A stretch of 6,410 nucleotides of DNA from an uncultured Caulobacteraceae bacterium (lineage in GTDB: Bacteria; Pseudomonadota; Alphaproteobacteria; Caulobacterales; TH1-2): contig CALBST010000320.1 in NCBI GenBank assembly GCA_937967425.1, positions 1 through 6,410 on the forward strand, read 5' to 3'. Numbering within the stretch: the first letter of the stretch is position 1; each line of letters starts with the position of its first letter. Under the pieces are notes generated by a model. It saw only the letters and a program-made list of their open reading frames with translations. It searched no databases and was not told where the DNA came from. The position numbers and the translations under genes are program-made. Positions 1 to 5,708 of the stretch are shown here, piece after piece.

Positions 1-279
1 TTCGTTCGCCGCACCCGCGATCTGGGCTTCTCGCTCGATGAAGTCTCCGCCCTGCTCGCGCTCTGGAGCGACAAGAAGCGTTCCTCGCGCGAAGTGAAGC
101 GCCTCGCTGAAACACACATCGCCGATTTGGAGCGCCGGATACGCGAAATGCGCGCCGTAATGAAAACGCTTCGCCGGCTCGCGCAGCATTGCCATGGCGA
201 CGAGCGATCCGATTGCCCGATCCTCGATGACCTCGCAAAGCCACGCGCGCCGAGCGCCAAGAAGACGCGGCGCAATTGA
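1..279 (+). CDS. cueR: Copper-responsive MerR-family activator CueR/HmrR, 5'-truncated by the window edge
   Basis: Reading frame 1 is open from the first base to TGA at 277-279 and gives 92 residues, the C-terminal two thirds of a roughly 130-residue regulator. The visible part begins in the second DNA-binding wing (FVRRTRDLGFSLDEVSALL), followed by the LALWSDKKRSSREVK stretch typical of CueR/HmrR, then the long dimerisation helix (ETHIADLERRIREMRAVM). Near the end lies the metal loop CHGDERSDC, with cysteines at codons 190-192 and 214-216. This CX7C spacing is the Cu(I)-binding signature of CueR. The family senses cytoplasmic Cu(I) and activates promoters with overlong 19-bp spacers by distorting the DNA. 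A matching operator is present at 2751-2781 upstream of copA, so that operon is its likely target here. The helix-turn-helix and the start lie outside the window. Family assignment is firm; target assignment is inference. Confidence 0.93.
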   Translation, partial: FVRRTRDLGFSLDEVSALLALWSDKKRSSREVKRLAETHIADLERRIREMRAVMKTLRRLAQHCHGDERSDCPILDDLAKPRAPSAKKTRRN

Positions 280-296
280 GCTCGCGTTCCAGCCGT

Positions 297-551
297 CTAG
301 CGCTGCGGCGCCGCTTCGCCAGCACGCATCTCGGCGCAGTGGCGTATCATTTCTTCGTGGGTCATGCCGCCATGACGCGCCGGATCGTGATGAGCGTGTG
401 AAGCCGCGCCATCGGCATGATGCGCGTCCATCATTTGACAGTGTCGCGCCATCTCTTCGTGGCTCATGCCCCCGTGTTCTGCTGTCGGCGCCGTCGCGCA
501 AGCCGCTGCGACACTCGCTAGAACCAACGCAGCAACTGTTCTCTTGCTCAT
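297..551 (-). CDS. Small His/Met/Cys-rich predicted lipoprotein with a duplicated metal-binding-like motif
   Basis: I do not recognise this as a named family. The 84-residue protein has a basic N-terminus (MSKR), a hydrophobic stretch and a loose lipobox (VAAAC), placing the predicted lipidated cysteine at residue 18. The mature part holds two copies of a 13-residue motif, GGMSHEEMARHCQMM and GGMTHEEMIRHCAEM, roughly residues 27-41 and 61-75. They are separated by a His-rich linker (AHHADGAASHAHHDPARH). The mature part contains 11 His, 7 Met and 2 Cys, a composition suited to Cu(I)/Cu(II) binding in the periplasm; this is inferred. The start at 551 was chosen over an ATG two codons upstream (557) because AAAGGAG at 564-558 sits 6 bases before it, whereas the upstream ATG abuts that site. 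The gene follows the methyltransferase by 31 bases on the same strand and converges with cueR, with 17 bases between the stops. Confidence 0.8.
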   Translation of the reverse strand: MSKRTVAALVLASVAAACATAPTAEHGGMSHEEMARHCQMMDAHHADGAASHAHHDPARHGGMTHEEMIRHCAEMRAGEAAPQR

Positions 552-557
552 GACCAT

Positions 558-564
558 CTCCTTT
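558..564 (-). promoter_or_regulatory. Ribosome binding site that decides the lipoprotein start
   Basis: The minus strand reads AAAGGAG, six bases before the ATG at 551. The in-frame ATG at 557 lies directly against this site and is therefore an unlikely initiator. Confidence 0.7.
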
Positions 565-582
565 CAGTTTGCAACGCGCGTT

Positions 583-1299
583 TCAGCCCCCACGCTTGCG
601 CGCCAAAACCATAAGCGTCCAGCCAAGCCCCAAGCGCTCAAGGCTGCGATCATACACGCGCCCGATAAGGCGCCGAATGACGCCGCGCACTATGCGGCCT
701 GCCACCAGTCGCCACAGCCCCTTCCCGGCGATTGGGGTCATGCATCTGATCTCGTCGATCTCAAAATGTGGCGTCAACAATGCCGTAAGCTCGTCGCGAT
801 CGACCCATCTTCTGAGCTGTCCGGGTTCGGTAGGCGCAACGTCATTCATGCGTTCGAGCACCGGCCGGTTCTGCGTGGCGAGGATGAGCGCCCCGTTCGT
901 TCGCAACAGCCGCGCTAGCTTTGCAACAAAGGCCGGTTGATCCGCGATGTGCGCCAACATTTCCAACGTGACAACCACATCAAAACCCTCGTCCGGAAAA
1001 TCGAGCGCCATGAAGTCGCCCGGCACGAAGCGAACGCCCGGCACGCGCTTCTGCGCCCGCTCAAGCACTTCTTCCGACAAATCCGTGGCCGTGACTTGCC
1101 CAAACGCTTCGAGAGCCGGACACAACCAACCGGCGCCGCAGCCAACTTCAATGATGTTCAGATCCTTGCGCCCGAGGCGTTCAAGCCAGGCCAGCGTCAG
1201 GTCGCGCTGGTCTTGTGATATTTCGGACAGTCCACGTTCGCGGTTCGCAGCGTTCCACTCGGTCCAGTAAGCCTTCTGCAACGCAATTGGCTCGCCCAT
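583..1299 (-). CDS. Class I SAM-dependent methyltransferase, substrate unknown
   Basis: The protein shows the Rossmann-fold methyltransferase motifs in order. With a start at 1299 (238 residues) these are motif I EVGCGAG at about residues 51-57, the acidic motif II end ATDLS at 71-75, GDF at about 94-96 and FDVVV at 106-110. The N-terminus (YWTEWNAANRERG) resembles the entry helix of UbiG-like and generic small-molecule methyltransferases. The C-terminus has an Arg-rich amphipathic stretch (RIVRGVIRRLIGRVYDR) that could touch a membrane. The substrate cannot be read from the sequence. An ATG at 1341 would add 14 Pro/Ser/Gly-rich residues but has no ribosome binding site. The ATG at 1299 follows a weak purine-rich GGGACGGGAAAA and fits the usual family N-terminus better; the choice is not certain. 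It lies upstream of, and probably is cotranscribed with, the metal-binding-like lipoprotein, and is divergent from the sigma-factor operon. Confidence 0.85.
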   Translation of the reverse strand: MGEPIALQKAYWTEWNAANRERGLSEISQDQRDLTLAWLERLGRKDLNIIEVGCGAGWLCPALEAFGQVTATDLSEEVLERAQKRVPGVRFVPGDFMALDFPDEGFDVVVTLEMLAHIADQPAFVAKLARLLRTNGALILATQNRPVLERMNDVAPTEPGQLRRWVDRDELTALLTPHFEIDEIRCMTPIAGKGLWRLVAGRIVRGVIRRLIGRVYDRSLERLGLGWTLMVLARKRGG

Positions 1300-1341
1300 T
1301 TTTCCCGTCCCCGATTGAGGAGCCGGTTCTGGGCTCCTCAT

Positions 1342-1457
1342 GGGTTACGCGAGCGATCGGCCGAACCCTCACGCAGCGCACAATTTCTGCTAAGAACACC
1401 TGCCTCTGAGGGGGGCGGGTCGCTGCTGCGTATTCTCGCCAGAAGGATCGCTGGATC
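1342..1457. promoter_or_regulatory. Divergent intergenic region carrying promoters for the methyltransferase and the CnrYXH-like operon
   Basis: This is the only space from which the two divergent transcription units can start. An 8-bp palindrome TCGGCCGA occupies 1357-1364. A GAAC at 1363-1366 followed 19 bases later by TCTG (1386) loosely resembles an ECF-type -35/-10 pair for the plus strand, as expected if the sigma factor activates its own operon. The match is weak and I could not find the same pair upstream of copA. No CueR-type dyad is visible here. AAGGAT at about 1443-1448, ten bases before the ATG at 1458, is a possible weak ribosome binding site. Confidence 0.3.
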
Positions 1458-1736
1458 ATGAGTGCTGAATTGGATCGGCTGTTGGGCCGCTTACGGGCGC
1501 GAAAAGCCGACGCGCCGCTAGATCAGATGGAACTTCGGGTTTGGGGTCGGATCGATGCGCTCCGCGACAAACCAACGGCTGGTTGGGCCCTACGCGGCGG
1601 GCTGGCCGCCTGCGCATTGCTGCTCGGCCTCATTGTCGGCGGCGACAACCTGAGGGCCGCTCGCGCCGATGCCTCTCCCTTCGAAATCAGGGCCGCTTAC
1701 ACACCCTCTACTCTGCTCGGGGGGACGCTGAAATGA
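1458..1736 (+). CDS. Small single-span membrane protein, candidate CnrY-like anti-sigma factor
   Basis: The product has 92 residues, close to CnrY in size. It has a cytoplasmic-looking N-terminal segment rich in charged and Leu residues (residues 1-40, e.g. ELDRLLGRLRARK and LDQMELRVWGRIDALR), one hydrophobic span (about 44-62, LAACALLLGLIVGG), and a short C-terminal periplasmic tail of about 30 residues. This N-in topology matches CnrY, in which the short cytoplasmic segment clamps the ECF sigma factor CnrH. Sequence similarity alone is too short to prove family membership. The call rests on size, topology and position: it is the first gene of a three-gene set in the order Y-X-H and overlaps the next gene by ATGA (1733-1736). 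It should hold the sigma factor at the membrane until the sensor releases it; this is inference. It lacks the zinc-binding HxxxCxxC motif of ZAS anti-sigma factors. Confidence 0.7.
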   Translation: MSAELDRLLGRLRARKADAPLDQMELRVWGRIDALRDKPTAGWALRGGLAACALLLGLIVGGDNLRAARADASPFEIRAAYTPSTLLGGTLK

Positions 1737-2167
1737 TGTCGTTACGCGGGCTCTTCGTCACCGCCACAATCGTGTTCCTAGCCGGTTTCGGCGGTGTTTG
1801 GGCGGGGACACATGTATTCGACGCGCCACGACCTGGCATGCACGAGGTGCTTCACGAACGACTTCAGCTCACGCCCGAGCAGGACGCGCAGCTAGACTCC
1901 TTGGAGCGAGAATTCGATGTCGCGCGCGTTTCGTTGGAAGCGGAGATGCGCGCGGCCAACGCCGAGTTGGCGGCGGCGATACGCGAAGAGCATACCTTCG
2001 GTCCGCGCGTAACCACCGCTGTAGGACGCTTTCATGACGCGATGGGCAGGCTTCAGACTGAAACCATTCGGCACATGTTCGCTATGCGTGAGGTATTGAA
2101 CAGCGAGCAACAGATCATTTTCGACGACGTCGTCGTGTCTGCGTTGACGCCCAGCGACAATGAATGA
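1733..2167 (+). CDS. Membrane-anchored periplasmic metal sensor, CnrX-like
   Basis: The 144-residue protein has an N-terminal membrane anchor (about residues 4-25, LFVTATIVFLAGFGGVW) and a helical, charged periplasmic domain of the heavy-metal sensor type (CnrX/NccX, distantly Spy-like, with the LxLTPEQ motif at 44-50). In CnrX of Cupriavidus metallidurans, Ni or Co is bound by H42, H46, E63, H119 and M123. Here H37, H41, E58, H114 and M118 lie at exactly the same mutual spacings (HxxxH, then +17 Glu, then HxxxM). That makes the sensor assignment strong. The metal it senses in vivo is not determined by the site alone; the copper neighbourhood suggests copper or broader specificity, which is inference. 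It starts at ATG 1733, overlapping the upstream stop (ATGA); a second ATG follows at 1736. Its 3' end overlaps the sigma gene by 8 bases, so the three genes are probably translationally coupled. Confidence 0.85.
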   Translation: MMSLRGLFVTATIVFLAGFGGVWAGTHVFDAPRPGMHEVLHERLQLTPEQDAQLDSLEREFDVARVSLEAEMRAANAELAAAIREEHTFGPRVTTAVGRFHDAMGRLQTETIRHMFAMREVLNSEQQIIFDDVVVSALTPSDNE

Positions 2168-2729
2168 TCCGCGGGATCGCGATGATGCCGATCTCGTCGT
2201 TGCCGCGCTGAACCGCGATGAGCGCGCGTTTTCGGAGCTCATGCGAAGGCATAAGCACAGGCTCTATCGCTTCGTTCGCAGCTATGTTGGTGATGCAAGC
2301 GAGGCTTATGATCTCGTGCAGGAGAGCTTCGTCTCCGCTTGGGCGGCGCTGTCCCGGTTCGAACGGGAGAGGCCTTTTGCAGTCTGGTTACGACGGATTG
2401 CACTGAACAAATGCCGCGACTGGATGCGTCGCCGAAAAGTTCGCGCCTTCTTCTATGAGGCGCGCCCGTTGGATAGCCCCTCATCGCTGGCGGTCTCCAG
2501 TGACTCCGACGACACTTCGGACGTGGAGGCATCGCAACTCGGTCAACTTGAACAAGCCATCGCCAAGCTGCCCACCTCCCTCAAGGAGCCGCTTTTGCTA
2601 ACGACTCTTGACGGAATGTCGCACCGTGAGGCCGCGTCACTCTTGAACCTGACGCCAAAAGCCGTCGAGGTGCGGGTCTATCGGGCCAAGCGCGCCCTGG
2701 CGCGTGCACTGAACTTACCGGACGCATAA
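2160..2729 (+). CDS. ECF (sigma-70 group 4) RNA polymerase sigma factor, CnrH-like by context
   Basis: The 189-residue protein has the two-domain ECF layout. Region 2 covers about residues 23-93 and includes the core-binding helix DLVQESF (51-57) and the -10-recognising stretch FAVWLRRIALNKCRDWMRRRK (73-93). A Ser/Asp-rich linker spans about 104-125. Region 4 (about 130-185) contains the helix-turn-helix GMSHREAASLLNLTPKAVE before VRVYRAKRAL. It lacks regions 1 and 3, as expected. The gene overlaps the sensor gene by 8 bases with no good ribosome binding site, which points to coupling. By analogy with CnrYXH it would be held inactive by the 1458-1736 product and released when the CnrX-like sensor binds metal. 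Its promoters are not identified here; it probably activates its own operon and may raise the copper operon, at least by read-through, since copA begins 124 bases after its stop. Confidence 0.92.
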   Translation: MNDPRDRDDADLVVAALNRDERAFSELMRRHKHRLYRFVRSYVGDASEAYDLVQESFVSAWAALSRFERERPFAVWLRRIALNKCRDWMRRRKVRAFFYEARPLDSPSSLAVSSDSDDTSDVEASQLGQLEQAIAKLPTSLKEPLLLTTLDGMSHREAASLLNLTPKAVEVRVYRAKRALARALNLPDA

Positions 2730-2750
2730 GTATCCGCTGAATTCGCGCTA

Positions 2751-2781
2751 TTGACCTTCCGGTGGTGGGAAGGTGCATGAG
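2751..2781 (+). promoter_or_regulatory. CueR-type operator and promoter of the copABC operon
   Basis: A perfect 7-bp dyad, ACCTTCC (2754-2760) and GGAAGGT (2768-2774), is separated by 7 bases. It overlaps a -35 box TTGACC (2751-2756), and a 19-bp spacer leads to a weak -10 candidate CATGAG (2776-2781). This matches the known E. coli copA promoter bound by CueR in both dyad sequence and dyad-to-promoter geometry (TTGACCTTCC...GGAAGGT with a 19-bp spacer). Overlong spacers are the hallmark of MerR-family activation. The partial CueR gene at 1-279 supplies the expected regulator. Transcription would start near 2788, leaving a leader of about 65 bases before the copA ATG at 2854. The dyad could also fold as a 7-bp hairpin, but the operator reading explains it better. 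Confidence 0.88.
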
Positions 2782-2853
2782 TTCGGGGTCCGTGAGGGAA
2801 ACATTCGCCATTCGCGTATTAAGATCGCGTACAGCAAGGTGAGCGAGCGCAGC

Positions 2854-4578
2854 ATGCGTTACACAACGATAATCGGCCCCATCGCCTTCATCTTTATGGC
2901 GAACGCGACGGCGTTCGCTGGGGAATACCACCTCGTCATCGACGACGCGGAAGTCCGCATCGCTGGTCGCACCGCAGACGGCATGATGGTCAACGAGCAG
3001 ATTCCAGGGCCTTTGCTTCGTTTCGTGGAGGGCGAAGATGTGGTCATTCATGTGCGCAACGACTCGGACGAGCCTACGTCGATCCATTGGCATGGCTTGA
3101 TCTTGCCTGGTGAGATGGACGGCGTCCCGGGCTTCAATGGATTTCCGGGAATCGCCCCAGGCACGACGTTCACTTATCGGTTCACGATTCAGCAGAACGG
3201 CACCTATTGGTACCACTCGCATTCGAGCTTTCAGGAGCAGTCGGGCGTTTACGGCCCGCTCATCATCGATCCCGCCACACCGGAAGCGAATGCGCCCGAT
3301 CGCGACTACGTCGTTTTTCTCTCCGATTTCACGTCCGAAGACCCGGCTCGCATCCTCAACAATCTCAAGGTCGATCCGGGCTACTACAACTACAACCATC
3401 GTACCGTCGGAGATTTCTTCCGTGACGCGCGCGCCTTCGGCTTTGGTGCAGCACTGCGCGACCGGCTCGCGTGGGGCCAGATGCGCATGGATCCAACAGA
3501 CATAGCCGATGTCACCAACTACACGTTTCTGCTCAACGGCAGAGCCGCGGCGGACAATGAGACTTTTTTGTTCCGGCCAGGCGAGCGCGTTCGCCTTCGC
3601 GTGATCAATGGCTCGGCGATGACTTACTTCGATCTCCGCATACCTGGCTTGAAGCTGACGATCGTGGCGGCGGATGGACGTGCCGTCGATCCGATCGAAG
3701 TCGATGAATTGCGCGTCGCCGTTGCGGAGACCTACGACATCATTGTCGAGCCAACGGAGGAAGCCGCTTACACGATCTTTGCGGAATCGATGGATCGCAG
3801 CGGCTACGCCCGCGGCACGCTGGCGCCGCGCGAGGGCATGCAGGGCGCCATCCCTGAGATGCGGCCCCGGGCCATCCTCACGATGGCCGATATGGGCATG
3901 AGCCACGGCGGCATGGATCACGCTAGCTCGAGTAGCCACAGCCCAACTGATCATGGGGCGATGGATCATTCACAGATGAATCACGGCGCGACACCAGCGC
4001 CAGCGAACAATCACCAAAATCACGACATGAGCGCAGGCCTAGGCAATGACGGCGGTACGGACGGATCCGGCCGCACTTACGGCTGGGGCTCTGAGTTCCC
4101 CGCGGATGCCCGCGTACTTTCCTATGCGGATCTAGCCTCCGCCACCCCCCAAGCGGACACGCGAGCGCCCGAGCGCGACATCATCGTTCGCCTGACGGGC
4201 AACATGGAGCGCTACATCTGGACCATCAACGGCGAGAGCATGGAGCACGCGCAACCCATCAATCTCCGCTTTGGGGAACGTGCGCGGCTGGTGTTCATCA
4301 ACGAAACAATGATGGCGCATCCGATGCACCTGCACGGTATGTTCGTGCAACTCGAGAATGGTCAACCGGTTGAGCGCCTCCCCGACAAGCACATTGTATC
4401 AGTCGCGCCAGGACAGACCTACTCGGCTCTGATCACGGCAGACCAGCCCGGCGAATGGGCGTTCCATTGCCACCTTCTCTTTCACATGCAGGCGGGCATG
4501 ATGCGCCGTGTCGTGGTGGCGCGTAGCGACGCGACACCGCCTCTTACGAACGAAACCGAACATCGGGGTCATCACTGA
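2854..4578 (+). CDS. copA: CopA/PcoA-type periplasmic multicopper oxidase
   Basis: The 574-residue protein oxidises Cu(I) to less toxic Cu(II) in the periplasm and may bind copper itself. It begins with a Sec-type signal peptide (cleavage predicted after AFA, residue 22). Three cupredoxin domains follow. All copper ligands are present: HWHG at 78-81, YHSH at 120-123, HPMHLHG at 489-495, and the HCH at 538-540 followed by H544 and M549. These supply the eight trinuclear-site histidines plus the type 1 ligands H489, C539, H544 and M549. Between domains 2 and 3, residues about 344-392 form a Met/His-rich insert (SHGGMDH, GAMDHSQMNHG, NHQNHDM) like the copper-storing repeats of CopA. A GTG at 2773 would lengthen the frame, but it lies inside the CueR operator, upstream of the expected transcription start. 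The ATG at 2854, after GGTGAG (2838-2843) and immediately before a signal peptide, is chosen. No twin-arginine motif is present. The stop overlaps copB by one base. Confidence 0.96.
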   Translation: MRYTTIIGPIAFIFMANATAFAGEYHLVIDDAEVRIAGRTADGMMVNEQIPGPLLRFVEGEDVVIHVRNDSDEPTSIHWHGLILPGEMDGVPGFNGFPGIAPGTTFTYRFTIQQNGTYWYHSHSSFQEQSGVYGPLIIDPATPEANAPDRDYVVFLSDFTSEDPARILNNLKVDPGYYNYNHRTVGDFFRDARAFGFGAALRDRLAWGQMRMDPTDIADVTNYTFLLNGRAAADNETFLFRPGERVRLRVINGSAMTYFDLRIPGLKLTIVAADGRAVDPIEVDELRVAVAETYDIIVEPTEEAAYTIFAESMDRSGYARGTLAPREGMQGAIPEMRPRAILTMADMGMSHGGMDHASSSSHSPTDHGAMDHSQMNHGATPAPANNHQNHDMSAGLGNDGGTDGSGRTYGWGSEFPADARVLSYADLASATPQADTRAPERDIIVRLTGNMERYIWTINGESMEHAQPINLRFGERARLVFINETMMAHPMHLHGMFVQLENGQPVERLPDKHIVSVAPGQTYSALITADQPGEWAFHCHLLFHMQAGMMRRVVVARSDATPPLTNETEHRGHH

Positions 4579-5267
4579 TGCGCTCGTTTCTGTTCGCAGT
4601 GGGCGTGAGCCTAGGCGTCGCAACGCCTGCGTTGGCGATGGAAGAAGGCATGACCTTTCACATGGTTCGCGCCGAGATCGACACGCAAATCGACGGCGAG
4701 AATGCATTCAACTGGGATGGCGAAGCCTGGATTGGCGGCGACCGCAATCGGCTATGGCTAAAGTCAGAAGGTGAAATCGAGGACGGCGACACCCATAGCG
4801 CCGAACTTCAGGCGCTATGGAGCCGTAGCGTCGCCGATTTTTGGGACGTACAGACCGGTCTGCGCGTCGATCTCGAACCAGACACAACCACATATCTAGT
4901 CATCGGCCTCCAAGGACTTGCCCCTTACCAGTTCGAAACCGAGGCGACCGCCTTCGTGAGCGAGCACGGCGATATCAGCGCCCGCTTCCATCAGAGCCTC
5001 GACTTTCATTTCACGCAACGCCTCGTCGCGGAGCCTCACATCGAGGTGAACGCTTACGCCCAAGATGTCGAAGAGCGAAACATTGGCGCGGGCCTTTCCG
5101 ATGTCGAAGTTGGACTCCAACTTCGTTACGAGATCAGCCGGAAGTTCGCACCCTATGTGGATTTGGTTTGGGAGCGCGCGCTCGGTGAAACAGCCTCGCT
5201 CATGCGGGCGGACGGCGAAGATATTGAAGGATCGGCCCTGCGTGCAGGTGTCAGGTTCTGGTTTTAG
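4578..5267 (+). CDS. copB: CopB/PcoB outer-membrane copper resistance protein, compact form
   Basis: The 229-residue protein has a signal peptide (cleavage predicted after ALA, residue 20). It then carries the CopB/PcoB family signature around residues 46-66 (WDGEAWIGGDRNRLWLKSEGE), alternating beta strands, and a C-terminal aromatic end (RFWF) typical of outer-membrane beta-barrels. The family works with CopA in periplasmic copper resistance; the mechanism is not firmly known. CopB proteins commonly carry a Met/His-rich segment after the signal peptide, but here that linker is almost absent (MEEGMTFHM only), making it shorter than many relatives. The start codon overlaps the copA stop (TGATG, 4576-4580), so the two are translationally coupled and cotranscribed from the CueR-type promoter. 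Confidence 0.94.
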   Translation: MRSFLFAVGVSLGVATPALAMEEGMTFHMVRAEIDTQIDGENAFNWDGEAWIGGDRNRLWLKSEGEIEDGDTHSAELQALWSRSVADFWDVQTGLRVDLEPDTTTYLVIGLQGLAPYQFETEATAFVSEHGDISARFHQSLDFHFTQRLVAEPHIEVNAYAQDVEERNIGAGLSDVEVGLQLRYEISRKFAPYVDLVWERALGETASLMRADGEDIEGSALRAGVRFWF

Positions 5268-5273
5268 GTGATT

Positions 5274-5279
5274 GGAGAG
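5274..5279 (+). promoter_or_regulatory. Ribosome binding site of copC
   Basis: GGAGAG lies 4 bases before ATG 5284 and overlaps the alternative TTG at 5272, which decides the start in favour of the ATG. Confidence 0.65.
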
Positions 5280-5283
5280 AACA

Positions 5284-5685
5284 ATGAAGTACGCAATCTT
5301 GGCCGCCGCGCTGGCATCGATGTTAGCGGGCGCAGCGTGGGCGGATCACAACCACGCCCACGGACAAGCCGATCATGGCGCCCATGACACCCACAACGCC
5401 GCCGCCGACAGCATGCTCGCCGCGTCAACCCCATCTGACGGCGCGATACTTGCCGCGGCGCCGCGCACGCTTTCGCTAACCTTCGCGCACCCTGTGATGC
5501 TCCAGACAGTCGCGATTACCGGGCCAGACGGCCCAGTACGCGCCACTTTCCGTCGCCCTAGCGCAGCGACCGGCAGCTACGCCATCGCGTTGCCTGCTCT
5601 TGACGCGGGGGCTTATGAGGCCCGGTGGACCGCCACCGGCCAAGGGCACAGCATGAACGGCGTCGTGCGCTTCACGGTACAATAG
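5284..5685 (+). CDS. copC: CopC-family periplasmic copper-binding protein with a His-rich N-terminal tail
   Basis: The 133-residue protein has a signal peptide (cleavage predicted after AWA, residue 20). A His-rich tail follows (DHNHAHGQADHGAHDTHN, residues 21-38), then a CopC beta-barrel domain (about 43-133) with the family features STPSDGAIL, LSLTFAHPV and GHSMNGVVRFTV at the end. In classic CopC the Cu(II) site uses the mature N-terminal His plus an Asp-x-His near the C-terminus. Here the His is kept (H122), but the Asp position reads Gln (Q120), and the mature N-terminus is probably Asp followed by the His tail. The Met-rich Cu(I) site of Pseudomonas CopC is not visible. Copper binding may therefore have moved to the tail; this is inference. 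ATG 5284 follows GGAGAG at 5274-5279, so the in-frame TTG at 5272 is not needed. It starts 16 bases after the copB stop. Confidence 0.9.
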   Translation: MKYAILAAALASMLAGAAWADHNHAHGQADHGAHDTHNAAADSMLAASTPSDGAILAAAPRTLSLTFAHPVMLQTVAITGPDGPVRATFRRPSAATGSYAIALPALDAGAYEARWTATGQGHSMNGVVRFTVQ

Positions 5686-5708
5686 GAACAAGAGGGCTGG
5701 AGGGCATC

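Noticed and set aside
302..316. GC-rich palindrome GCGGCGCCGC near the convergent cueR/lipoprotein stops as a bidirectional terminator.
   Set aside because: It falls inside the lipoprotein coding end, has no loop and no flanking T-run; such short palindromes are common at this GC content.
466..918. A 150-codon plus-strand frame across the lipoprotein start and methyltransferase 3' end.
   Set aside because: It is antisense to two supported minus-strand genes, has no recognisable domain and no convincing ribosome binding site.
1541..1732. N-terminal extension of the CnrX-like sensor to an upstream start at 1541.
   Set aside because: It would overlap the anti-sigma candidate almost completely, the extension is Arg-rich and low in structure, and the ATG at 1733 directly precedes a membrane anchor in a standard ATGA overlap.
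2754..2774. Hairpin ACCTTCC/GGAAGGT as a rho-independent terminator of the sigma operon.
   Set aside because: There is no T-run after it, and the dyad fits a CueR operator merged with a -35 box far better.
2581..3969. A 462-codon open frame on the minus strand opposite copA and the end of the sigma gene.
   Set aside because: It lies antisense to two clearly recognisable genes, its translation shows no domain or signal sequence and is rich in Arg/His/Ala as expected from the complement of GC-rich coding DNA, and it would cross the CueR operator.
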